Shown one piece after another: positions 20,679-29,359 of a stretch of DNA of 64,000 nucleotides. The stretch comes from Cordylochernes scorpioides (taxonomy: Eukaryota > Arthropoda > Arachnida > Pseudoscorpiones > Chernetidae): NCBI GenBank assembly GCA_030710605.1, contig CP092872.1, forward strand, positions 94,856,737-94,920,736, in the 5' to 3' direction. The first letter of the stretch is position 1; the number at the start of each line of letters is the position of its first letter. The notes under the pieces are model-generated. The model saw only the letters and a list, made by a program, of their open reading frames with translations, was not told the origin of the DNA and made no database searches. The position numbers were made by a program, and so were the translations under genes.

Positions 20679-20718
20679 CTGGCTCATCAGTGGTGAACCC
20701 TCCCAGCAGTTTCGCCAG
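20679..20718 (-). ncRNA. Permuted hammerhead-like motif, family 2
   Basis: The minus strand reads CTGGCGAAACTGCTGGGAGG, then GTTCACCACTGATGAGCCAG. CTGGC pairs with GCCAG (stem II), GAAA and CTGATGA are both present, and ACT/GGT can form helix III. Only five bases separate the cleavage position from the CTGATGA box, so helix I is not apparent. Sister copy at 63031-63072. Confidence 0.35.
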
Positions 20719-20867
20719 TTTAATCTACCATACCGCTGTTATATTGCATTTTTGGAACTTCCTTTTATAGTGATACTGTTGTTAGACTCTTGGAATGGGT
20801 ATTTTAGAAGAACTATGAACATAAGCTTTGAGGACAGTAGAATTACATACATTTATAAATATATAGA

Positions 20868-21210
20868 AGCAATGGGCGCTTCTCCCATCAAAATAAACGT
20901 CAGAATCTGACACCATCTATTGACCGTCGCCGCAACTAGCGGCCTCGTGTCAGTAACAAAGCCACAACACCAACTTTGGCAAACTGATAAGCGTCCACTT
21001 AGAGACCATGGTTTCGGGCTAATGGCCCTCGTCAGTCTAGGGCGGACTTTATTCCATGAGATCCACACAGGATCTAATGGAATCCTCACAATCTACCAAA
21101 GAGGTGTTTTGCTGGCAATGTGGCTGGGCCAAATCTATTGGCAAAGCATAGATGGAAAATTTGCCGGGAGGAAATAAATCCATAGAAGCAATGGGCGCTT
21201 CTCCCGTCAA
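20868..21210. mobile_element. Copy of a foldback MITE (ATAGAAGCA...GGGCGC ends)
   Basis: Contains TAGAAGCAATGGGCGCTTCT at both 20868 and 21183, CATCTATTGACCGTCGCCG and ACAAAGCCACAACACCA, all shared with the foldbacks at 42945-43220 and 55862-56105. Non-coding. Confidence 0.65.
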
Positions 21211-21674
21211 AAATTAGAGAAAGACAAAAGGACAACACCCTAGAATGTCTATTCTGTTCTCATTGACTTCCGCCGATCTACCGCACCACACAGCGTTGGT
21301 CATCTCCTATGTCATGGTCCCGCTTGTATGCTTGCCGTGGTCCGTCATCCCAGCAGGCTGGCAGGAAGTTTCTCACAGCCTCCACATGGTATAAACCATA
21401 GATTTCCAACAGCCATAACCCACGATCAAATCCCACAATGGACATCTTTTTTCTGAATAAAAAATTGCTTCAATGACTCCCCCAAATCATACGAAAATAC
21501 AACAAATTGCTTTAAAAAATCTAATTTGAACCTGGTTCTTTTAGTTATAGAAAAAATAATTTAAATCATTATCATATTTTATTTGCATATAAGCTCAAAT
21601 AATGAAATAAGGAGAGATTTGTTCTAAAAATCATTTGCTGGTTGGGAATTTGTTTAAAATGGATATGACTATGC

Positions 21675-22440
21675 AGTAGAATTACCTCCATGTAAAAGAC
21701 ACATAATTGCAGAACTAAAATGTCCTTTATGGAGAGGTGTCCTCTTCCCAGAGAATTACTAAATAGTTATTTTTTATTATCCCATTGTATAATTATACAA
21801 AGTCATGGAGACTATATTCATTGATCAAATTCACAATCTTGGTGGCTGGCCCGGCTGATAGTACCCTGTAAGGGCTCTTGATCCAGGGATACAGGATGAG
21901 CAGCGTTTGTACTCCATGTTAGGAGCGGCTACACATGGTGTCTGTTCCTCATGTCAGAGGCAGCCATTTCTTTTAGAGCTAAGTCGGCCTGCCACTGAGT
22001 AGTGCTCCCAGTCTTGATGACAAAGGCATACACATTCTACTTCACCCAACAGGTCTCAAGCTTTACAAACTTGATACCTTAATATGATTGAGTGGAGATA
22101 GGAAAGAAGAAGTGAAGACAATCTTGGTAGGGTTGGAATATAGGTCCTGTCTTGAGGCTCACATACATTTCAAGAGGTGGTCTGGTGAGGTCTCTTTGGT
22201 CCTGTGGATGGTGCATTGTGGGAAGGTCTTTACACCATCCTGGAAGAGGAGCAATCTTGTATGGCTGTCAGTTTTGAGCCTGGAGATATAGCTTGCTGTC
22301 TGTCGGCTCATCCCACATTCTAGAATAGCTCCAGGCCGTTACTAAATAGTAAAAAATGGTAATTTTGACAATGAAAACTGTCCTTTGTAGCAAGGTGTCC
22401 TCTAGCATGAGTATCCTCTCATGGAGTATGTTCTACTGTA
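21675..22440. mobile_element. MITE (CAGTAGAA...ACCTCCATG ends) split by another repeat
   Basis: Left part 21675-21785 and right part about 22325-22436 are the two halves of the MITE seen at 29360-29515. They are separated by a repeat (about 21835-22320, minus orientation) also present at 33770-33975 and 39430-39675. A partial third copy of the MITE is near 23055-23125. Confidence 0.6.
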
Positions 22441-22689
22441 CTAAACCAATCTTGTTTATTCATTTCAATAATTATTTGACACTTTGCATATATTTTAGAA
22501 CATCATGTAATTAAGAAAAAAGAGCATCTCCTTATCGTGTAACTGAAAGTTGCTGATGGCTTGCGCCATCTATCGGAATAAATATCAACTATTCTCGTTG
22601 ATTTTTCCACATCATGTAATTAAGTAGAAGCCAGAATTCAAAAACTCATTCCCATGAAGTAGGTTACAGTGATAAAAGAAAATAAGACC

Positions 22690-22960
22690 TAATCCAAATA
22701 ATTTATTAGTGTGTGACGGCAACAACATTGTCACCATCATCAGACAAAAGAATAAATGAGAAAAATATTACAGCAAGATCTTATATAGTACTAAAACAGT
22801 AGTGTACTATTAAAGAACTTGGTGTAATATTTTTCTCATTTATTCTTTTGTCTGATGATGGTGACAATGTTGTTGCCGAAACGTCACACACTAATAAATT
22901 ATTTGGATTAGGTCTTATTTTCTTTTATTATAATCTATAATCCAAATTGTGCTTTATCAA
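22690..22960. repeat. Penelope-type terminal repeats, inverted pair
   Basis: A minus copy (22705-22756, GAAA box deleted) and a plus copy (22838-22899, intact) face each other. The outer phrase AATAAGACC/GGTCTTATT is shared with the copies at 23.3, 28.4, 29.0 and 60.6 kb. Confidence 0.7.
22838..22899 (+). ncRNA. Hammerhead-ribozyme-like motif, best copy of family 1
   Basis: In order: ATTTATT, CTTT, TGT, CTGATGA (22852), T, stem II GGTGACA-ATGT-TGTTGCC, GAAA (22878), CGTC, ACA, CACT, AATAAAT. TGT/ACA and ATTTATT/AATAAAT pair as a two-part helix I with an internal loop; stem II is seven pairs; the cleavage site would follow CGTC. Helix III is only AC/GU with no loop, as in minimal hammerheads that work as dimers. 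One extra base sits between the CTGATGA box and stem II. Penelope-like elements are known to carry hammerheads in their terminal repeats. Confidence 0.65.
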
Positions 22961-23274
22961 GATGACAGTGAGTTGCAGAAACCTCAAGAAGTAAATAAAT
23001 CAAAGCAAATTTTTTAGGCAAATAACATAATTTTATTTACATCCTATCAACACAGTAGAAGAACTACCTCTCTGTAAAGGACAACACCTAGTTGCAGAGG
23101 CCAAAGTGTTCATTTAGAAGCATATTTCTGAATGATTTTTGCTAAATAATCTAGTGCAGGAATGTGAAAAAATAGTACAAATGTAATATTGTACTGTGAT
23201 AAGGTGCATAAATTAAGAAAAAGGCTTCTTCTTATCGAGCAAGAAAGTGCAAGAAATTATAATTTTTTTAAATA

Positions 23275-23460
23275 TATTATCGATAAGGCACAATTTGGAT
23301 TATAGATTATAAACACAAGGTAATAAGACCAAATTCAAATAAATAGTGTGTGACGTTTCGGTAACAGCTTTTGTCTGAAGATGGTAACAACGCTGTTACT
23401 GAAATGTCACACGCTATTTATTTATTTGGATTTGGTCTTATTACCTTGTGTGAATATAAT
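23275..23460. repeat. Penelope-type hammerhead-like pair
   Basis: Inverted halves around GCTTTTGT; plus core CTGAAGA at 23375, stem GGTAACA/TGTTACT, GAAA at 23401, TGTC. A further partial copy lies at about 23640-23720. Confidence 0.65.
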
Positions 23461-23744
23461 ATCCTTCCAGTTGTAGATCACCAGTGTTGTGTGTAGATCT
23501 ACTAATGGGGACAGAGGTTCTGTAACAGGTTTACAGTAGATGGCAATCTAGGTTAATGAACTTTGGTTGATTGAAGCTAGGGTAGGTGGTCACTACAGAG
23601 ATTTAACAAATCTGTTTCATTAAATGGTTGTGATAGGTACAATTTGGATTATAGATTAGGAACACAAGGTAATAAAGACCAAATAAATATATAGTGTGTG
23701 AAGTTTCAATAACAATGCTTTATTTATTAACATTTATTTTTTCT

Positions 23745-24040
23745 TATCCCTAGTACACGTGGTACAGGCCATGATAATCATAGTGGGTAGAAGTAGGCGA
23801 CTGCTTTTACTGTAAGTGCACCACATGTCTACACATGTGAAAAGCTGTTCGACTTTGCACTTACAAATGTGCCAGAGCCCCGTTTGGTTACTTGCACTTG
23901 CTGGTGGGGTTGGACTTTTGCAAGAATTGGGGGCCATTGGAGCATTTTTTTAAAACATAAAAAAGTGCCCAATGCTGGAATCGAACCCGGGTCGTAGCGG
24001 TCGAAAACCAACGGTTTAGACCATCCTTCCAACGACCCCC
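23745..24040 (-). mobile_element. Full-length tRNA-derived SINE
   Basis: On the minus strand: a tRNA-like head with GGATGGTCTAAACCGTTGG and GACCCGGGTTCGATTCC (box B-like), a poly(T/A) spacer, then the SINE body (GCAAAAGTCCAACCCCACCA, GGGGCTCTGGCACATTTG, ACATGTGTAGACATGTGGTG) and a tail near 23745. About 295 bp. Short open frames on it are not genes. Confidence 0.8.
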
Positions 24041-24346
24041 GTTACATTTATTTATATGTAAAAATGAATGATAAAGCACAATTTGGATTATAGATACAAC
24101 ATAATAAGACCTAATCGCCCTATATAATTTTTACAAGGCAGTAGGTGTAAAGAGGGAGAAAAGAGAACTTGGAAGCTATTGTTCTTACACCTCAGAATGA
24201 TGACGAAACATCGAGGGGCCATCGTGTTGGTCGACGATGAGATTGCGGAGCAGGTGATATGGATGGCTGTGCTGGAGTAGACCTTTTTGTGTCTGGATGC
24301 TATATTTATGGCGAAATAAATAACTTAGTCCCTATTTCTGCTCCGC

Positions 24347-24538
24347 GCTTATGGAATTGAAGACTTGGGGCGATGGCGTCGACCTCTCATATTAAATCTT
24401 ACTTTTCCTTATTACTAATAATTGTATATAGTTGCGGAACTACTGGTTTCCTGTGCTGCTCTTTTCCTGTTATTGCACCTTGTACAGAGAATCTGTATAA
24501 GACTAACGTCTTAATAAAGGCTTTGTGTGTGTGTGTGA
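24347..24538 (+). mobile_element. (TG)n-tailed retroposon
   Basis: Shares about 190 bp with the minus-strand insertion at 28167-28359. It ends with hairpin AAGAC-TAAC-GTCTT, then AATAAAGGCTTT and a (GT)n tail. The 3' module parallels the (TTG)n-tailed retroposons, so it is probably a LINE 3' end or a SINE using that LINE. Confidence 0.7.
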
Positions 24539-24594
24539 TAATAAGACCTAATCCAAATAATTTAATTGTGTGTGACATTTCGGTAACAATGCTA

Positions 24595-25345
24595 TTTCAG
24601 CTGAAACACTCCTCATGACTTGTCCTGACATGACAGAACCTCTGATAAGAGACAACTTCCAGGAGAGGCCATGTTTATTTATATGTTTAGGCTGTGGTCT
24701 CTCATCAGAGATTCTGTTTCAGTTGAAACACTCCTCATGACTTGTCCTGACATGACAGAACCTCTGATAAGAGACAACTTCCAGGAGAGGCCATGTTTAT
24801 TTATGTTTCTAGGCTGTGGTCTCTCATCAGAGATTCTGTTTCAGTTGAAACACTCCTCATGACTTGTCCTGACATGACAGAACCTCTGATAAGAGACAAC
24901 TTCCAGGAGAGGCCATGTTTATTTATGTTTTTAGGCTGTGGTCTCTCATCAGGGATTCTGTTTCAGTTGAAACACTCCTCATGACTTGTCCTGACATGAC
25001 AGAACCTCTGATAAGAGACCACTTCCAGGAGAGGCCATGTTTATTTATGTGTTGTATAGGCTGTGGTCTCTCATCAGAGATTCTGTGTCAGTTGAAACAC
25101 TCCTCATGACTTGTCCTGACATGACAGAACCTCTGATAAGAGACAACTTCCAGGAGAGGCCATGTTTATTTATGTTTTTAGGCTGTGGTCTCTCATCAGA
25201 GATTCTGTGTCAGTTGAAAGACTCCTCATGACTTGGCCTGACATGATTGATTCTGATGAGAGACAACTTCCAGGAGAGACCATTTTTAGCCATGTTTCTA
25301 GGCTATGGACTCTCATGGGAGACACTACTGTATTCTCTCACTATG
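24595..25345. repeat. 122-bp tandem repeat, five to six copies
   Basis: Units start around AACACTCCTCATGACTTGTC and include GGAGAGGCCATGTTTATTTA. Spacing is 122, 122, 122 and 125 bp (one TTG-type insertion near 25055). The last unit (25230-25345) is diverged. Short open frames starting in each unit are by-products. Confidence 0.92.
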
Positions 25346-25499
25346 ACACAAGATTGCTGATTGCCACAACATGAGATAAACAGTTAGACCATTCAGATAA
25401 ACCTATCTCTGAGACATTATCACTTGATAACATCTCTGGAGGATTCATTTGCTTTGTGGTTTTACCTCTTTCTCTCTCTCTGTGATTCATTTATTTTAT

Positions 25500-25690
25500 T
25501 CAAATGCTCCAATGACCCCCGATTCTTGCAAAAGTCCAACCCAACCAGCAAGTGCAAGTAACCAAATGGGGCTCTGGCATATTTGTAAATGCAAAGTCGA
25601 ACTGCTTTTCACATGTGTAGATATGTGGTGCACTTACAGTAAAAGAAGTTGCCTACTTCTACCCACCATGATTACACCATGAAAACATAT
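25500..25690 (+). mobile_element. SINE body fragment
   Basis: Matches the body of the SINE at 23745-24040 (GCAAAAGTCCAACCCAACCA through ACCCACCATGATTA). The tRNA head is missing. Confidence 0.7.
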
Positions 25691-25904
25691 TGACTGTATT
25701 GACTTATCCATTGATGAGCTCTACTCTTCCCCAGTAGAAACCATCAAAAGTCTCGAGCTTTACAAGCTTGATACCTTAGTTTGATTGAGTGGAGATAAGA
25801 AAGAAGAAGATGATTATCATGGATTGCACCACGTGCAAAAGGGATAAGCAACAAAAAGGCAATTAGGAGATTTGTGTTCCACAGAAGTATTATACAAATC
25901 TGCG

Positions 25905-26180
25905 GTGCCTAGAGCATCGCCATCCTCCTGGAGTGTGGCCTGCATGTGACCCCCTTGGAGTGCTGGGAGGTCTCTAGGTCTAACGAGGGGGACTGGATCC
26001 GTCGTCCAGGTGGAGAGCTTCTTTACGGCGGGTGTGTGGTGCGATAGCACGCCATCCTCCTGGAGTGTGGCGTGTGTGTGACCACCATGGAGCATTGGGA
26101 GGTGGCTAGGTCTAACGAGGGGGACTGGAGCCATCATCTAGGTGGGGAGCCTCTTTACAGCAGGTGTGTGGCGCGATAGC
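25905..26180. repeat. Tandem dimer of a ~134-bp GC-rich unit
   Basis: CGCCATCCTCCTGGAGTGTG recurs about 133 bp apart, each time followed by CTAACGAGGGGGACTGGA and a GGTGTGTGG...GCGATAGC ending. The GC content is clearly above the surroundings. No function recognised. Confidence 0.8.
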
Positions 26181-26415
26181 CCAGGCACAAAAAAAGAAAA
26201 ACTACACAAATCTCATTTATAATACAATATAATGTCAATATAATATAATGCGGCTTATGATTGTAAAACAACATTTGAAATACTATCCCGCATGTGTTTC
26301 TTTTCAACGAAAAATCAAAATTTATTTCACGGAGAAATAACGATTATTTCTAACCTTTTGGATGAGGTATGAAAGGATGAATTGTGAAGAGTAATGATAA
26401 ACAGAAAAATAAAAG

Positions 26416-26490
26416 TGTCCAGGGATGGGAATCGAACCCACAGTATTCTGCTTACCGGACAGATGCCATGTCCACTAGGCTACCCTGGAC
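26416..26490 (-). tRNA. tRNA-like sequence, anticodon GGT (Thr) if real
   Basis: Acceptor GTCCAGG pairs fully with CCTGGAC; T arm GTGGG-TTCGATT-CCCAT; anticodon stem TCTGT/GCAGA with loop CCGGTAA. Position 33 is C instead of U and the D arm is loose, so it is probably a tRNA-derived repeat or pseudogene. A weak T-run follows on its strand. Confidence 0.45.
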
Positions 26491-26507
26491 ATATAACGGA
26501 AAAATAT

Positions 26508-26582
26508 GTCCAGGGTAGCTTAGTGGACATGGTATCTGCCATGTAAGCAGAACATTGTGAGTTTGATTCCCATCCCTGGACA
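26508..26582 (+). tRNA. tRNA-like sequence, diverged inverted copy
   Basis: Same acceptor (GTCCAGG/CCTGGAC) and anticodon stem (TCTGC/GCAGA), but loop CATGTAA and T arm GTGAG-TTTGATT-CCCAT are altered; box B is weakened. Likely pseudogene. Confidence 0.35.
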
Positions 26583-26959
26583 CTTTTATTTTTTATGTTT
26601 ATCATTACTTTTTACAAATCTCATTCTCTGATTCATGGTGATTCATCAGTTTCTTTTTGTTACACAACTTAAGGATAATCTAACATCCTGTGTGTGCTTG
26701 AAACTTACAAACTTTTACTATTTATATTTATAGGGGAGATTGTGTGTGTGTATGCTTTATTATTAAAATAAATCCTTTCAAAGAATTCTATATACAGTTA
26801 CGAGCGTCATTCCTCATCTCCTAATCAACTCTGTCACCGTTTGCTTTTTTTTGGAATGGCGCCCTCCTATTGGTTGGCTACTATCACGCCACCTTTGCCC
26901 CCCCCCCCATCATGCCTCCCCCACTCGCTTTTTCGTTTTTGTAACTATTGTGTTGGAGC

Positions 26960-27202
26960 GGGTCGCTCCTTAAATAAATGCATATATTAGTTAATAACTA
27001 AATGGAATCCTCTCTTTCTTTTTCCCAGTATGAGACGCCTACGGAAGCCAACAGTACATAGACAGATAAAGCACATAGGCTATAGTTATTAACTAATATA
27101 TGCATTTATTTAAGGCGCCAATTTATAATTGTAACAAATAGTATTTGAATAAAAACATTCAATCGGGTAAAACACGGGCGTTGCCCGGGTCATTCGGCTA
27201 GT
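26960..27202 (+). mobile_element. Helitron 3' end with adjacent ~50-bp inverted repeat
   Basis: Ends with TCGGGTAAAACACGGGCGTT and then GCCCGGGTCATTCGGCTAGT: a GC hairpin shortly before a CTAG terminus, flanked by T, is the Helitron 3' signature. Upstream, AATAAATGCATATATTAGTT (about 26974) and its inverse (about 27090) form an inverted repeat. The 5' end was not located. Confidence 0.65.
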
Positions 27203-27354
27203 TTCTCTATAAAAACAATCCCCTTAGCTATTTCATTGCATTTGTTTATTGTAGGAATTTAACAAAAATTAAAAAAATCTAAATAAAATGATCAACTTTA
27301 ACTGAATAATTTTAGATAACTCTCATTTTTAATTGAAAATTCAGTAATTATTCA

Positions 27355-27835
27355 AACACAAGGTAATAAGACAAAAATCCAATAAATAAATAGTGTGTAA
27401 CGTTTCGGTAACAGTGTTGTTACCAGAGAAAACGAAAATATAACGTGGTGAGTTTCTTTTTATTGAAAATACAAGCTTTCAAGCAAAACGCTTTTCTTCA
27501 GGTAATCCAAGAAAATGTGCGGAGATGTATATACACCCAACTAAGTAAGATTTGAATATTGAAGCGGAATTGCCACGAACAAACACGTATCAACACACCT
27601 AGAGAGCGAGCGAGAAATCCAGTTTAAAATAAGTTTAAAATAAATAAAATATATACATAAATCGGGAAAACACTTGAGGTTAAAATTCCTTATGCGGGAT
27701 CCATGCTATTACAAAAAGCTATCAGTTTTCAGAGGATGGTAACATTACTGTTACCGAAATGTCACACACTATTTATTTAATTTGGATTTGGTCTTATTAC
27801 CTTGTGTTTATAATCTATAATCCAAATTGTGGCTT
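27355..27835. repeat. Composite of two Penelope-type tails
   Basis: A family-1 hammerhead-like half (27355-27425) is interrupted by a 296-bp tail of the GIY-YIG Penelope element (27427-27722, same as 13744-14040) and resumes at 27725-27835 with a decayed core and the GGTCTTATTACC end. This is consistent with nested insertion. Confidence 0.65.
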
Positions 27836-28166
27836 ATTATTAATTATTCAGGTAGGAAGGGGGGATTGAACTAAAGGGGTTTGACTGTCATTGAAAAGAC
27901 CAAATTCAAATACTTAAATTATATATGATGTTTTAGTGTAGCAGCGTTGTTGTTAACCTCAGACAAAAGTAGCAAAAAATAAAAAGAGTTTCATGTAAAC
28001 TAGTTGTGTCTGAAGCTGTGATAACAAAGCTGTTACTGAAATGTCGCATAGAATTACTTGGGTCTTGTGATTCTATTAATCCAAATTGTACCTCATCAAT
28101 TGGCTGGGATTAACTGATAATTGGGACTGTTGACAATAATAGGACTCCCAATATAATTGGGACTCA

Positions 28167-28359
28167 CACACACACACAAAGCCTTTATTAAGACATTAGT
28201 CTTATACAGATTCTCCGTACAAGGTGCAATATCAGGAAAAGAGCAGCACAGGAAACCAGTAGTTCCGCAACTATATACAATTATTAGTAATAAGGAAAAG
28301 TAAGATTTAATATGAAAGGTCGACGCCATCGCCCCAAGTCTTCAATTCCATAAGCGTGG
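28167..28359 (-). mobile_element. (TG)n-tailed retroposon with 15-bp target duplication
   Basis: TATAATTGGGACTCA occurs directly at 28152-28166 and 28360-28374. On the minus strand the insert ends in AAGAC-TAAT-GTCTT, AATAAAGGCTTT and a (GT)n tail next to the left duplication. The orientation and long duplication indicate target-primed reverse transcription. Confidence 0.85.
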
Positions 28360-28384
28360 TATAATTGGGACTCATTAATTTGGA

Positions 28385-28585
28385 CTAAAGATAATTATAA
28401 ACACAAGGTAATATGACCACAAATCCCAATAAATAAATAGTGTGTGATGTTTCGGTAACAGCGTTGTTACCATCTTCAGACAAAAGTATTGAATGAAGTA
28501 CATTTATCTGAAGTTGGTAACAACGCTGTTACCGAAATGTCACACACTATTTATTTATTTGGATTTGGTCTTATTACCTTGTTAG
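28385..28585. repeat. Penelope-type hammerhead-like inverted pair
   Basis: Minus copy 28437-28495 (CTGAAGA box, stem GGTAACA/TGTTACC, GAAACATC) and plus copy 28500-28560 (CTGAAGT, GAAATGTC) share the ACACACTATTTATT tail. A different hammerhead-like relic (CAGATGA ... GAAAGCTA) follows at about 28590-28680 on the minus strand. Confidence 0.65.
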
Positions 28586-28979
28586 TATGAAATAAAGTAA
28601 GAAGAGGAGCTTCTTTATACACATTTATTCTCGCTAGCTTTCGAACCTACATGGTTCTTCATCTGGCATGGAATTGTGTTTATAATCACTAATCCAAATT
28701 GTGTCTTAACATCTACTGTCCTTATTACAATGAAAATTTACGAATGCTCTGCGTCATTAATGATGAACCCTCCTAACAGTTTCGCTAATTTAATCTACTA
28801 GACCGCTTTTTAGAGCTACAATACAGTATTAGAGTTCTAAAAAGTGGCCTGGTGAATTAAAAATGGTGAAACCGCATATCAGGTTTGGGAGTTAAAGAGT
28901 AAAATAAATTCTTCAACCCTTTTTTTTTTCCAAAATTTATTTGTTTTCTCCTATTGAATTTATTCACTTTTATTATAAT

Positions 28980-29195
28980 ACAAGAAAATAAGACCTAATC
29001 CAAATAATTTAACAGTGTGTGACGTTTCGGCAACAGCATTGTCACCATCATCAGACAAAAGAATAAATGACATGAGTCACTCGCTCATTTATTCTTTTGT
29101 CTGATGATGGTGACAATGCTGTTGCCGAAACGTCACACACTATTTTTTAAATTAGGTTTTATTTTCTTGTAGCTATAATCTATAATCCAAATTGT
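28980..29195. repeat. Penelope-type hammerhead-like inverted pair
   Basis: Minus copy 29010-29069 and plus copy 29087-29150, each with CTGATGA, GGTGACA-ATGC-TGTTGCC and GAAACGTC. The two lie back to back around ACATGAGTCACTCGCT, forming a long hairpin. Confidence 0.72.
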
Positions 29196-29359
29196 TCTTT
29201 GTCCTTCACTTTGATTAAAATAATATTTGTAATTTTTTCTTTATTCAAAAATGTAATAATGCAATTTTAACCATCGCTAAAAGTTGATCATGAAACATTC
29301 AGAAAAATAAAATGTTCCAATGGTATCAATTCACAGTAATTTTCAAAAATTATTAATTA

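Larger units (their letters stand above)
26395..26600. repeat. Head-to-head inverted pair of tRNA-like sequences
   Basis: Two diverged tRNA-like sequences face each other around an A-rich 17-bp spacer. The inverted homology extends past them into AAAATAAAAGTG / CACTTTTATTTT and ATGATAAAC / GTTTATCAT. Confidence 0.85.

Noticed and set aside
23734-24079. Three overlapping minus-strand frames
   Set aside because: They are translations of a tRNA-derived SINE.
24373-24618. Small secreted-looking peptide frame (also 28096-28329 on minus)
   Set aside because: Both lie in the (TG)n-tailed retroposon; the hydrophobic stretch is retroposon sequence.
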